From the NCBI RefSeq assembly GCF_020034665.1, contig NZ_JAIQDI010000002.1:2294001-2358000 (forward strand): DNA of 64,000 nucleotides, written 5' to 3'. This stretch comes from Niabella beijingensis. GTDB lineage: Bacteria > Bacteroidota > Bacteroidia > Chitinophagales > Chitinophagaceae. Of the stretch, positions 41,460 through 50,401 are shown piece by piece; positions within the stretch are counted from its first letter, which is position 1; every line of letters begins with the position of its first letter. The position numbers and the translations under genes are program-made. Below the pieces are notes generated by a model. The model searched no databases. It was not told the origin of the DNA and was given only the letters and a program-made list of their open reading frames with translations.

Positions 41460-42113
41460 TTGCGACAACATCCAATCATAGAATTAGTAAAAAAAGATTT
41501 GATACTGGAAATCAGGCAACAATATAGTTTTTATGGAATTCTGTTATATATAGCTGCCACCGTTTTTGTTCTTTTTCTTGTATTGGACGAGCCGGAGGGC
41601 GCCACCTGGAACGGGCTTTTCTGGGTGATCCAGCTGTTTATTTGTATTAATGCGGTTGCTAAAAGTTTTTTACAGGAAAGCCGCGGCCGGATGCTATACT
41701 TTTATTCCATCAGTTCTCCTGTTCACTTTGTGCTGGCCAAGCTGTTGTTCAATTCTGTACTTATGCTGCTGATGTCCTTTATCAGTCTCCTCTTGTTTTT
41801 TGCCCTGCTGGGCAGTCCGGTCGAAAAAACAGCGCCGTTTGTCGGCCTGGTATTGCTGGGGGGCTGGAGCCTGAGCATGGTGTTCACTTTTTTGGCGGCT
41901 ATCGCGGCAAAAGCACAGCAAAATGCCGCCATCATGGCCATCCTGGGCTTCCCGGTCATTGTGCCGCAGCTGATGCTGCTGATGAAGATCAGTACCGCTG
42001 CTTTTAACCCTGCGCTTGCCATTCAGTGGAATGATATTGCCCTGCTGGTGGCGCTGGACCTGCTCGTGGCAGTACTTGCAGTAATCCTTTTCCCGTTTTT
42101 ATGGCGCGATTAA
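41460..42113 (+). CDS. ccmB: Haem exporter subunit CcmB
   Basis: 217 residues from a TTG (LRQHPIIELVKKDL); no ATG is near. Six membrane segments; FLQESRGRMLYFYSISSPVHFVLAKLLFN is the CcmB-type first loop. It forms the membrane part of the CcmAB transporter that powers haem handover in system I cytochrome c maturation. ccmA is not seen here. It precedes ccmC by 212 bp, and ccmC has its own promoter. Confidence 0.87.
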   Translation: MRQHPIIELVKKDLILEIRQQYSFYGILLYIAATVFVLFLVLDEPEGATWNGLFWVIQLFICINAVAKSFLQESRGRMLYFYSISSPVHFVLAKLLFNSVLMLLMSFISLLLFFALLGSPVEKTAPFVGLVLLGGWSLSMVFTFLAAIAAKAQQNAAIMAILGFPVIVPQLMLLMKISTAAFNPALAIQWNDIALLVALDLLVAVLAVILFPFLWRD

Positions 42114-42243
42114 TCCCGTATCCCCAGAGGTCTTTATATTAAAATAAAACCTTTTGATTTTTTCTTGACTGAAACAGCGGGATCCCTGCAGAAGTCTTAC
42201 CGATTTTCTACAGGAATTCCTTTTTCATTACTCAATTTTCAAA

Positions 42244-42277
42244 TTTGGTTTAATAAACAACTTTCCGCTTACTTTTG
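42244..42277 (+). promoter_or_regulatory. Promoter of ccmC-ccmD
   Basis: TTTG (42244-42247), 22-bp spacer, TACTTTTG (42270-42277). It leaves a leader of about 40 nt to the ccmC ATG. Confidence 0.6.
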
Positions 42278-42325
42278 TGTTTTGTTGATTACTATAAGGT
42301 ACAGTTAAGACAAGAATACTAGAAT

Positions 42326-43033
42326 ATGTATAAATCGTGGTGGAAAATCCTTTGTGTACTCCTGTTAATATATGCGCTTGTCGCCGGATTGCTTGTCAAA
42401 GTTCCCAATCTTCCCATTTTAGGAGAAACCAGCCGTAATCTGTTTTATCATGTGGGCATGTGGTCGGCAATGATGGTGTTATTCATCTGTTCGCTGGTGC
42501 ATTCCATCCGGTACCTGCGCACCATGAACCTGAAGTACGATATCGCTGCCAAAAACTATGCAACAGTGGGCATTTTCTTTGGGCTGCTGGGGTATGCAAC
42601 CGGTGCTATCTGGGCCAGCTATACCTGGGCCGATCCCAACAACCCGGCTTTTCAGTCGTTCAGTGCGGTGGCCCGCGAGCCCAAACTTATCGGCACTGCG
42701 GTGGCCCTGCTGATCTATTTTGCTTATCTGATCTTAAGAGACTCCATCAGCGATATTGATAAAAAAGCCCGGGTGGGCGCGGTATACAACATCTTTGCGT
42801 TTGCAATGCTCTTCCCTACTATTTTTATCATCCCGAGATTGCTTCCCAGCCTGCATCCCGGACAGGAGGGCAATCCGGCATTGAATTTTAAAGATGTGAG
42901 CCCGGAGATGCGTATGATCGAATATCCCGCATTTATCGGGTGGGCATTGCTCGGGGTCTGGATCGCTACGCTCAAGATCCGTATCCATTTACTGAAAGAA
43001 AAATCGCTTTTAAAACCGCTTTTAAAAAAATGA
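42326..43033 (+). CDS. ccmC: Haem handling protein CcmC (cytochrome c biogenesis)
   Basis: 235 residues with six membrane segments. The periplasmic Trp-rich loop is TGAIWASYTWADP, the haem-binding tryptophan region of CcmC/CcsA proteins. A His precedes it in NLFYHVGMWSA and another follows in the C-terminal half. CcmC loads haem onto CcmE in system I. The stop overlaps the start of the next small gene by 4 bp (ATGA). CcmE and CcmF are not encoded in the window. Confidence 0.9.
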   Translation: MYKSWWKILCVLLLIYALVAGLLVKVPNLPILGETSRNLFYHVGMWSAMMVLFICSLVHSIRYLRTMNLKYDIAAKNYATVGIFFGLLGYATGAIWASYTWADPNNPAFQSFSAVAREPKLIGTAVALLIYFAYLILRDSISDIDKKARVGAVYNIFAFAMLFPTIFIIPRLLPSLHPGQEGNPALNFKDVSPEMRMIEYPAFIGWALLGVWIATLKIRIHLLKEKSLLKPLLKK

Positions 43034-43242
43034 AGAAACCGATACCCTTTTTTGTCGTCTTACTGCTGCTTGCCACTCCCGGTCTGGTAATGGCACAATC
43101 CTCCACAGACTCGCTTATGAGGCGCGACGGCAGAATTTATGTGGTGATCGCGGTATTGCTGGTAATACTCCTCGGCTTGTTTTTATACATGTTCCGCGTA
43201 GAGCGGAAACTGAAAAAACTGGAGAAAGAGACAGAGGATTAA
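43030..43242 (+). CDS. ccmD: CcmD-family small membrane protein
   Basis: 70 residues from the ATG at 43030, overlapping the ccmC stop by 4 bp. A signal-like hydrophobic N-terminus (VVLLLLATPGLVMAQ), one membrane segment (YVVIAVLLVILLGLFLYMF), and a basic tail (RVERKLKKLEKETED). This is the usual layout for CcmD, which stabilises CcmC and releases holo-CcmE. Size, position and tail all agree. Confidence 0.8.
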   Translation: MKKPIPFFVVLLLLATPGLVMAQSSTDSLMRRDGRIYVVIAVLLVILLGLFLYMFRVERKLKKLEKETED

Positions 43243-43297
43243 CGAACCCCTCTCCTGCCAACTGTTGCGTAAATTGCTAATTTGAAAATATACAACT

Positions 43298-44716
43298 ATG
43301 TCTGAAGTCCATTACAATTTTTTTGAAGCCGTAGAAAAGAGCTTCCATAAAGCTGCCAGATTCACCAAATGGGATAAAGGACTACTGGAGCAGATCAGTG
43401 CGTGTAACTCGGTATACCGGATGCGTTTTCCTATCAAAAGAGAGAACGGGACAATCGAGGTCATTGAGGCTTACCGTGTACAGCACTCGCATCACAAAAC
43501 ACCCTGCAAAGGCGGGATCCGTTTTTCCATGCAGGTTACCCAGGATGAAGTGATGGCCCTTGCAGCTTTAATGACCTATAAATGTGCCATTGTAAATGTG
43601 CCCTTTGGAGGTGGCAAAGGCGGTATCAAGATCGATCCCAAGAATTATACACCCTATGAGCTGGAAAAGATCACCCGCCGCTATACATCGGAACTGATCA
43701 AGAAGAATTTCATAGGACCGGCTACGGATGTGCCGGCGCCGGACTATGGTACCGGTGAACGTGAGATGGCCTGGATCGTAGACACTTACAGCGCTATGAA
43801 CCCGCAGGAAATTGATGCTGCAGGTTGTGTAACAGGAAAGCCCGTGAGCCAGGGCGGTGTCCGCGGCCGCAGGGAGGCTACCGGACTGGGAGTATTCTTT
43901 GGTATCCGCGAGGTTTGTAATATGCCGGAAGAAATGCAGAAACTGGGGTTAACGACCGGCATTGCAGGTAAAAGAGTGATCGTTCAGGGGTTGGGAAATG
44001 TAGGCTATCATTCCGCAAAATTTTTCCATGAAGCGGGGGCGCTTATTGTAGGTATCGCCGAATTTGAAGGCGGTATCAGCAATCCGAACGGACTGGATGT
44101 AGAGGAAGTATTCCAGCACAGAAGACGCACCGGATCGATCCTCGGTTTTAAAGACGCCACCGGTCACACCAATTCACTCGAAACGCTGGAGCTGGAATGC
44201 GATATCCTGATCCCCGCAGCCCTGGAAAATGTGATCGACAAAAATAATGCACCCCGTATAAAGGCAAAGATCATCGGGGAAGCAGCCAACGGCCCGCTGA
44301 CACCGGAAGCAGACGATATCTTTTTAAATAAACATGTGCTCGTGGTGCCGGATATGTACCTGAATGCCGGCGGGGTGACCGTTTCCTATTTCGAATGGCT
44401 GAAGAATCTGAGCCATGTCCGGTACGGAAGACTGGAAAAGCGGTTTACAGAAAACGTCAACACCACCATCCTGGAGGAACTGGAAAGCCTGTCGGGAAAA
44501 CGAGTGGCGGAAAAGAACCGGAAAATGATCATGCACGGCGCGGATGAGGTGGATCTGGTATACAGCGGACTAGAGGAAACTATGATCGGCGCCACAAGGG
44601 AGATCATGGAAGAATGGCGCAGCAATCCCGAAATCCCGGACATGCGTACGGCGGCCTATGTAGTGGCGATCAACAAAGTAGCAACTACTTATGCCGAGCT
44701 GGGCATTTTCCCATAA
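43298..44716 (+). CDS. gdhA: Glu/Leu/Phe/Val dehydrogenase (glutamate dehydrogenase)
   Basis: 472 residues. The catalytic and substrate region includes [27 protein letters not shown] (with Lys) and [16 protein letters not shown] (with the catalytic Asp). The dinucleotide-binding part is [37 protein letters not shown] completes the family signature. It interconverts glutamate and 2-oxoglutarate with ammonia; cofactor use (NAD or NADP) is not decidable by eye. It starts 55 bp after ccmD. Confidence 0.93.
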   Translation: MSEVHYNFFEAVEKSFHKAARFTKWDKGLLEQISACNSVYRMRFPIKRENGTIEVIEAYRVQHSHHKTPCKGGIRFSMQVTQDEVMALAALMTYKCAIVNVPFGGGKGGIKIDPKNYTPYELEKITRRYTSELIKKNFIGPATDVPAPDYGTGEREMAWIVDTYSAMNPQEIDAAGCVTGKPVSQGGVRGRREATGLGVFFGIREVCNMPEEMQKLGLTTGIAGKRVIVQGLGNVGYHSAKFFHEAGALIVGIAEFEGGISNPNGLDVEEVFQHRRRTGSILGFKDATGHTNSLETLELECDILIPAALENVIDKNNAPRIKAKIIGEAANGPLTPEADDIFLNKHVLVVPDMYLNAGGVTVSYFEWLKNLSHVRYGRLEKRFTENVNTTILEELESLSGKRVAEKNRKMIMHGADEVDLVYSGLEETMIGATREIMEEWRSNPEIPDMRTAAYVVAINKVATTYAELGIFP

Positions 44717-44805
44717 ACAAAGAATCCTTTTTTATACGCTGATTATCAAATCAATAGGAATCAGCTGCGTCAAAAAAGCAGTCGGCTTAAATTAGCACCC
44801 GCTTT

Positions 44806-44838
44806 TTTGGTTAATTTGACATATTTTACGTACTTTTG
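44806..44838 (+). promoter_or_regulatory. Promoter of the DUF177-rpmF-plsX unit
   Basis: TTTG (44806-44809), 21-bp spacer, TACTTTTG (44831-44838), a full consensus match. A GGAGG ribosome-binding site at 44855-44859, rare in this window, lies 9 nt before the ATG at 44869. Confidence 0.75.
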
Positions 44839-44868
44839 CATCCCTAAAATAAAGGGAGGAGTTGAGCC

Positions 44869-45420
44869 ATGGCTTACAGAAGAGAGTATGATATTGCTTT
44901 TGTGGGTTTAAAACCAGGAGTTCATGAGTTCAATTATGAAATAGCAGACAGGTTCTTTGAGGATTTTCAACAGCAGGACTTTACCAATTGTAAAGCGCAT
45001 ATAAAACTTTCGCTTGATAAAAAAAGCAGTTTTATGATGCTGAAGTTTGAAGTAGGCGGCAAGCTGGATGTGGTTTGCGACCGCTGCAACAATACAATTG
45101 CACTGGACCTTTGGGACGAATTCATCATTACGGTCAAAATGGTGGAAGACCCGGAAGTGATGAATGATCAGGAAGATGATCCTGATGTATACTATATCAG
45201 CCGGGGCGAAAGTCACCTCAACATGGAAAACTGGATTTATGAATTCATAAACCTGAGTATTCCGATGCATAAGACCTGTGGTTTTGAAAATGCAGACGGG
45301 CCCCAATGCAATCCGGAAGCATTAAAAATGCTAAACAAACTGGATGTGGAAGCCCATTCAAAGAAAGAGAACAACCCGCTTTGGAAAGATCTCGAAAAAT
45401 TCAAAGACCTGGATAATTAA
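44869..45420 (+). CDS. DUF177 (YceD) family protein
   Basis: 183 residues. YceD/DUF177 features: CDRCNNTIALDLWDEFIITV, an acidic DQEDDPDVYYISRGESHLNMENWIYEFINLSIPMHKTC segment, and a C-terminal DPLW-like NPLWKDLEKFKDLDN. A Cys pair CxxC and a later Cys occur. The family accompanies rpmF and is linked to 23S rRNA accumulation in some bacteria and plants. Cytosolic. It leads the rpmF and plsX genes, as is common. Confidence 0.88.
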   Translation: MAYRREYDIAFVGLKPGVHEFNYEIADRFFEDFQQQDFTNCKAHIKLSLDKKSSFMMLKFEVGGKLDVVCDRCNNTIALDLWDEFIITVKMVEDPEVMNDQEDDPDVYYISRGESHLNMENWIYEFINLSIPMHKTCGFENADGPQCNPEALKMLNKLDVEAHSKKENNPLWKDLEKFKDLDN

Positions 45421-45473
45421 ACGTATATTAATAAAGAAGAAACATAATTTAGAACTATTTAATTTCATCAGTT

Positions 45474-45668
45474 ATGCCAAATCCGAAACGCCGGCACAGC
45501 CAGCAAAGAAGCGCAAAACGCAGGACTCACTATAAAGCAACTTCAGCTACTTTAACTACAGACGCCACTACAGGCGAAACACATGTACGCCACCGTGCAT
45601 ATGTGAATGAAGGGAAACTGATTTACAAAGGAAAAGTTGTTGCTGAAAAAGCGCCTTCAAAAGCTTAA
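45474..45668 (+). CDS. rpmF: 50S ribosomal protein L32
   Basis: 64 residues, a typical L32: the N-terminus MPNPKRRHSQQRSAKRR is basic and repetitive. The region after residue 25 has a His-Arg cluster. The usual zinc-binding Cys are absent, which is the C-minus type found in many bacteria. It lies 53 bp after DUF177. Confidence 0.95.
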   Translation: MPNPKRRHSQQRSAKRRTHYKATSATLTTDATTGETHVRHRAYVNEGKLIYKGKVVAEKAPSKA

Positions 45669-45675
45669 AAAAAAC

Positions 45676-45747
45676 GTTAAGTCCCGTTTACTTAACTTGT
45701 TCATTCCAAATTCATTGACGACCTTTGGTTGGTAATGTATTTGGAAT
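45676..45747 (+). promoter_or_regulatory. Two tandem hairpins between rpmF and plsX
   Basis: Hairpin A: GTTAAGT (45676-45682) / ACTTAAC (45690-45696), 7-nt loop. Hairpin B: ATTCCAAAT (45703-45711) / ATTTGGAAT (45739-45747), with an inner CATT/AATG pairing, then U-rich sequence. Twenty nt then remain before the plsX ATG. It could partially terminate transcription or set the ratio between L32 and PlsX. Confidence 0.5.
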
Positions 45748-45766
45748 TTTTAATTTTAGTCCGTTT

Positions 45767-46717
45767 ATGAATATTGGAATTGATACAATGGGAGGAGATT
45801 TTGCTCCTCTTGAGGCATTGCGAGGGATTAAAAAATATCTTTCCGGGAATGAAAATAACAAAAAGACCCAACTCACCCTTTTTGGTGATGAAGCTGCCTT
45901 AAGCCGGATAATAGCAGAAGAAAAGATACCAACAGAGATGCTGCAGGTTGTACCTACAACGCAGGTCATCGATATGCATGAGCACCCCACCAAAGCATTA
46001 AAAGAAAAACCACAATCCTCTATCGCTGCAGGCTTCCATTACCTGGCAGGGGGAAAGACCGATGCATTCATCAGTGCCGGCAATACCGGCGCCATGCTGG
46101 TGGGAGCACTTTTCAGTCTTAAAACCATCGAAGGGATTTTAAGACCGGTCATCTCATCCATTATTCCTAAACAGGGGGGCCGTACCGGGCTGATCCTTGA
46201 TGTGGGACTGAATGCGGATTGTAAACCGGAACAGCTGAACCAGTTTGCCACCCTGGGCACGGTATATGCCCGGCATATCCTTGACATCAGCGATCCCAAA
46301 GTAGGACTGCTAAATGTAGGCGAGGAAGAAGGCAAAGGCAATCTTCTGACCCAGGGGGCCTACCCCCTGCTGAAAGCCAACAACACCATTAATTTTATCG
46401 GAAACATCGAAGGGCGCGATACCTTTAATGAAAAAGCCGATGTGATGGTGTGTGATGGTTTTACCGGTAATGTCATTTTAAAACTGGCCGAATCCATTTA
46501 TGACATCTCCCGGACGGAAGGCCTGGAGAACGCCTACCTGAACCGTTTCAACTTTGAGATCTATGGCGGCACCCCGGTATTGGGAATCGAAAAGCCGGTG
46601 ATCATTGGTCATGGCATTTCAAAAGCCACCGCATTCTGTAACATGATTTATGTAGCTGAAAAAATGCTGCAGACCGATGTATTGCAAAAACTAAAAGAAG
46701 CGGTTCAACAAAGTTAA
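45767..46717 (+). CDS. plsX: Phosphate acyltransferase PlsX
   Basis: 316 residues from the ATG at 45767 (MNIGIDTMGGDFAP). Family motifs: IDTMGGDFAPLEALRG, SAGNTGAMLVGALF, ILDVGLNADCKPEQL, and DVMVCDGFTGNVILKLAES. It makes acyl-phosphate from acyl-ACP for PlsY in phospholipid synthesis. It is the usual neighbour of rpmF; fabH, which often follows plsX, is not next here. Confidence 0.96.
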   Translation: MNIGIDTMGGDFAPLEALRGIKKYLSGNENNKKTQLTLFGDEAALSRIIAEEKIPTEMLQVVPTTQVIDMHEHPTKALKEKPQSSIAAGFHYLAGGKTDAFISAGNTGAMLVGALFSLKTIEGILRPVISSIIPKQGGRTGLILDVGLNADCKPEQLNQFATLGTVYARHILDISDPKVGLLNVGEEEGKGNLLTQGAYPLLKANNTINFIGNIEGRDTFNEKADVMVCDGFTGNVILKLAESIYDISRTEGLENAYLNRFNFEIYGGTPVLGIEKPVIIGHGISKATAFCNMIYVAEKMLQTDVLQKLKEAVQQS

Positions 46718-46749
46718 ACCGCCTCCCCTGACTCATTTTAGCATTTATG

Positions 46750-47757
46750 TTACTGGTAGCGGATGGTTACCGGTACGTCTATGGTGTAGTTGTAGGGTGT
46801 TACTACCTGTAGTACTACCTTATAAGTACCCTTTGATATGACCGTGTTGCCCTTTGCGGGGGTCATTTCCCATTCCACTGAATAGAATCTGGCAGATCCG
46901 TCGAGCAGTTTGCCCAGGTTACCAAACATACTGATCAGTTGTTTGGCGTCTTTCGCGTACATAAATGCACCGCCGGTAGCAACGGCCTGATCGTAGAGAT
47001 AATCATCGGATGAAGCACCCAATCCGATATTGTAAAGACGTACATTCCCTGTTTTTGCCGCATTTACCACATCAGCACCACTTTTACTTCCGGAATTGTT
47101 TTTACCATCAGTAAAAGTAAGCAGCGCCTTCACCGGTTTTGCAGCACTTTTGGAAAGGCTGTTCACCGACTCGTATTGGGAATCATAAAGCAGTGTCTGG
47201 TCCTTGGGTTTATTACGTACACTCTCCACGTCTTTTACAAGCTGCGCGGTGTCTGAGCTGAAGCCGGAACCTATCTTATAGTAATTAGAAGAGAACCACC
47301 ATACCCAGGAATCGTTGCCCTGCTCCATGTTCCAGCAGAAGATCTTGCCGGCATTGATCCGCAGGTCATCCGGATCCGTATCATTGGTGCTTCCGCTCTG
47401 ATCCATCAGCATGATAGAGGAATATTTCGAGCCGCCTCCGCCACCGGTCAGCGAAGCTTTTATGGTTTTAAAGGCATATGCATTCAGCAGCGTATCGATC
47501 CAGAATTGACTGGTACCAAATCCATACTCCATATTTTTGGAATCCTTGAACAAGGCAAGATCCACCGAAAAACGTACTTTCTGTTCGCCGCCTTCCAGCA
47601 CTCTTACATTATACACAGCCGCAGAGGGTAATGAGTTGTCATCAAGCGGCGGGGTTATCTTAATTGTATCATCCTTTTTGCAGGAAAACAGCACAACAGC
47701 CACAAGCGCTGCTCCAAGACGCAGTTTCAGTGATCTGCCGGGGTAGTTCATTCGCAT
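46750..47757 (-). CDS. VWA-domain lipoprotein
   Basis: 335 residues. Lipobox VVLFSC with Cys near residue 26. A beta-rich N-terminal region reaches about 110, then a VWA-like domain with MIDAS-type DQSGSTND (about 119) and LLTFTDGKNNSG. The C-terminal part is beta-strand-rich (VISKGTYKVVLQVVTPYNYTIDVPVTIRY). A putative surface or periplasmic protein that binds a divalent ion or partner protein; function unknown. Convergent with plsX, 32 bp between stops. Confidence 0.72.
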   Translation of the reverse strand: MRMNYPGRSLKLRLGAALVAVVLFSCKKDDTIKITPPLDDNSLPSAAVYNVRVLEGGEQKVRFSVDLALFKDSKNMEYGFGTSQFWIDTLLNAYAFKTIKASLTGGGGGSKYSSIMLMDQSGSTNDTDPDDLRINAGKIFCWNMEQGNDSWVWWFSSNYYKIGSGFSSDTAQLVKDVESVRNKPKDQTLLYDSQYESVNSLSKSAAKPVKALLTFTDGKNNSGSKSGADVVNAAKTGNVRLYNIGLGASSDDYLYDQAVATGGAFMYAKDAKQLISMFGNLGKLLDGSARFYSVEWEMTPAKGNTVISKGTYKVVLQVVTPYNYTIDVPVTIRYQ

Positions 47758-47851
47758 GGTTTAATTTTACTGCGAAAATACCCTCGATTGTTAAATCTGA
47801 AAATACAGGTAAACCGGTATTTTTGGTTGCAGAAGGAAGGAAAAGCCCTGG

Positions 47852-49255
47852 CTATGTCAATCCGATCTCAAAATGCCGTTCGGGGATCAGCACATCGCGA
47901 AAGCCTTTTTTTATCAGCCGCTGTTTAAAGTCCAGCTGCACTTCCGGTTCCCCATGTACCAGGAACAACTGTTTTACCTGCTGCGGGTCCTGACAGGCAA
48001 GCCACTGGCTCATGTCCTCATAATCGCCGTGCGCGCTCATACTTCTGACCTGCCCGATTTCTGCGTTGACCTGGTGGTCGATCCCAAAGATCCCGACTTC
48101 CCTGGCGCCCGCCAGCAGCCGGCCTCCCAGCGAATGCGGCTCGCAGTAACCGGTCATCACAATAGCATTCCTCGAGTTTTCGATATTATTGCTGATATGG
48201 TGTTTTACCCGTCCTGCATCGGCCATCCCGCTTGCAGAAATAATTACCATAGGGCCATTCTTAAAGTTCAGTGCCTTTGATTCATCCACCGATTTGATAT
48301 AGGTGAGACCGGGAAAGCTGAACGGATCATCGTCATTTTTCAACACATGCTGGATCTGCCGGTTAAAATACTGCGGAAACCGTTTTACCACATCCGTTGC
48401 CTCAATGCTCAGCGGGCTGTCCACATAAAACGGGATCTTCGGAAGTACCCGTTGCGCTTCCAGCTGGTTCAGCGCGTATAAGATTTCCTGTGTACGGCCC
48501 ACACTGAACGCGGGGAAGATCAGTTTGCCTTTCCGTTCCACACAAACCTTATTGATCCACTCCAGTAATACTTCGGGCGTATCCCGCACATCTTCATGCA
48601 GGCTGTTTCCATAGGTTGATTCCATAATGATATAATCCGCCTGCGGAAATACTTCCGGTGACCGGAGGATCACATCCCGGTACCGCCCCAGGTCGCCGCT
48701 GAAGGTGATATGCGTTTCTTTTCCGTCTTCGCGTATCCTTAAATGCACACACTGACTTCCAATAATATGACCGGCGTCTGTAAAGGACGCCTGAACGCCT
48801 TCAATGACATCAAACCATTCCCCGTATTCCCTGGTCTCAAATAAGGTCATTGCCAGCTTGGCATCTTCAATGGTATACAGCGGCCGCTGTAACTCGGAAG
48901 AGGCGCCCTGCCGTTTTTTTTCCAGGAACCGCATGTCGCTCTCCTGTATTTCCGCGCTGTCCATCAACAGGATATTCGTCAGGTCTTTTGTTGCAGGTGA
49001 GCAAAATATCTTTCCCCGGAATCCCTCGTTCACAAGTTTGGGAATAAGCCCCGAGTGATCGATGTGTGCGTGCGACAGGATCATTACATCCACTTCGCTG
49101 CTGATAAAACCAAAGTCCCTGTTCAGCCGGTCGGTCTGGTCGCCCAGCCCCTGGTACATGCCGCAATCAAGCAATAACTTCTTTCCGTTCTTTAAGGTGA
49201 TCAGGTGTTTGGATCCTGTAACAGTTTGCGCCGCACCATGAAAAGCAATCTTCAT
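47852..49255 (-). CDS. Metallo-beta-lactamase-fold RNase (beta-CASP family)
   Basis: 467 residues from the ATG at 49255 (MKIAFHGAAQTVTGSKH). Zn site motif HAHIDHSGL (HxHxDH). The beta-CASP insert contains ESTYGNSLHEDV and PAFSVGRTQEILYALNQL. Later motifs are SASGMADAGRVKHHI and MSAHGDYEDMSQWL, plus LVHGEPEVQLDFK. The whole is the CPSF73/TTHA0252 class of RNA-processing nucleases. Cytosolic. An in-frame upstream start would add 15 residues. Confidence 0.93.
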   Translation of the reverse strand: MKIAFHGAAQTVTGSKHLITLKNGKKLLLDCGMYQGLGDQTDRLNRDFGFISSEVDVMILSHAHIDHSGLIPKLVNEGFRGKIFCSPATKDLTNILLMDSAEIQESDMRFLEKKRQGASSELQRPLYTIEDAKLAMTLFETREYGEWFDVIEGVQASFTDAGHIIGSQCVHLRIREDGKETHITFSGDLGRYRDVILRSPEVFPQADYIIMESTYGNSLHEDVRDTPEVLLEWINKVCVERKGKLIFPAFSVGRTQEILYALNQLEAQRVLPKIPFYVDSPLSIEATDVVKRFPQYFNRQIQHVLKNDDDPFSFPGLTYIKSVDESKALNFKNGPMVIISASGMADAGRVKHHISNNIENSRNAIVMTGYCEPHSLGGRLLAGAREVGIFGIDHQVNAEIGQVRSMSAHGDYEDMSQWLACQDPQQVKQLFLVHGEPEVQLDFKQRLIKKGFRDVLIPERHFEIGLT

Positions 49256-49347
49256 ATGTTTCACTTTAATATTTAGGATAGGATTTAATTTATCCAACAA
49301 GATAAAGAAAGAATTTTATATCCCATTCCTTTATCATTATTTTAACC

Positions 49348-49824
49348 CTACTTTGCCTTAAACGACCAGGTAATACGGAAGGTTGCAATAAGTTCTCCGT
49401 TTGCATTCACCCCGCTGGATGTTGCAGCAAACTGCTGCGGTTGTTTTTCATTTACGGCACGCTGTACCGCTTCAAGCAATGCCGCACCATCGGCACAGGT
49501 AAAAAGGGTTATACCTGTTGCCTTTTTGAAAAACTCAGATTCCAGCTTTACCACCAGCAACGCTACTTTTGCCGGCTGATCCAGCGTAGCTGCCATTGCC
49601 AGGATCCCGGTGCTTAATTCCGCAGCCATGGCCAATGCTGCAAAATAAGTAGACCGGAACGGATTTTTGTTCATCCATTTATAAGGTACGGATACCGTAC
49701 ATTGGTCAGCATCCGCTTTGCGGATCCGGAGTCCGGCCCATAATGCAAGGGGCAGTTTTGATAATAAAAACATCCTGTATCGTACAGGATGTTTTAAAAT
49801 GTTTAAAAAGTCGGTTGCTTTCAT
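49348..49824 (-). CDS. DUF4442 domain protein (hot-dog fold)
   Basis: 158 residues from the ATG at 49824 (MKATDFLNIL). The segment KWMNKNPFRSTYFAALAMAAELSTGILAMA is the conserved helix of DUF4442/YiiD-like hot-dog proteins, with N-P-F-x-S-x-Y and E. A C-terminal SSGVNANGELIATFRITWSFKAK follows. Predicted acyl-CoA- or acyl-ACP-binding protein without established activity. It lies just 23 bp downstream of the thioredoxin-like gene on the same strand. Confidence 0.75.
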   Translation of the reverse strand: MKATDFLNILKHPVRYRMFLLSKLPLALWAGLRIRKADADQCTVSVPYKWMNKNPFRSTYFAALAMAAELSTGILAMAATLDQPAKVALLVVKLESEFFKKATGITLFTCADGAALLEAVQRAVNEKQPQQFAATSSGVNANGELIATFRITWSFKAK

Positions 49825-49847
49825 ACTGTGTTTTTGATCGGATGAAA

Positions 49848-50342
49848 TCACTCCTTATATTTCTGAGGATCCAGGGCATCAGGTGTCCAGTTGGAAAGGA
49901 AATCCGCCACCTTATCCTTACTGTATCCCTTACCTTCTTCCAGGTATCCGGAGTTTTGAGTATGGAGCAGCTTGCCCTCCTTGTCCAATACCAGGAATAC
50001 CGGGAATCCAAAGCGCTGGGGATAACTGTAATCTGCCAGCACCGGAAGATTTTTATTCTCCTTGCTGTAATTAAGATGATATACCACGTAGGCACTTTTT
50101 ATAATCGAATCCGCAACAGGGTCCGTTTTTGTAAACTGGTAAAATCTTGCACACCAGATGCACCAGTTGCCACCGATCTGCACCAGTACATGTTTGTTTT
50201 CTTTCTTTGCTGTAACCACCGCTTTACGGATTCCTTCCCGGGCATCTTCATCCGGCCGGTAGATCCGGAATGTTTTAAGATCCTGTGCACCCGCAGCAAT
50301 TGTGCTTACAAATGCGATGGATAAAAATAAAAACTGCTTCAT
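49848..50342 (-). CDS. Exported thioredoxin-like protein
   Basis: 164 residues: signal peptide (AFVSTIAAGAQ, cut near 20) and a thioredoxin fold. The redox motif is C-I-W-C in GGNWCIWCARF, unlike the CGPC of thioredoxin. The cis-Pro is in RFGFPVFLVLDKEG. It is probably a periplasmic thiol-disulfide protein; partner unknown. It is 59 bp downstream of the TonB-receptor stop region on the other side of a gap. Confidence 0.85.
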   Translation of the reverse strand: MKQFLFLSIAFVSTIAAGAQDLKTFRIYRPDEDAREGIRKAVVTAKKENKHVLVQIGGNWCIWCARFYQFTKTDPVADSIIKSAYVVYHLNYSKENKNLPVLADYSYPQRFGFPVFLVLDKEGKLLHTQNSGYLEEGKGYSKDKVADFLSNWTPDALDPQKYKE

Positions 50343-50401
50343 ATTGTTTGATGTTGACCGGGTAATTCAACAACAAATATAATTACAGATCAACAGAACG
50401 C

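Noticed and set aside
44831..44859. Riboswitch before the DUF177 gene
   Set aside because: The short leader has only a promoter and RBS; no conserved stem-loop structure of a known riboswitch class is visible.
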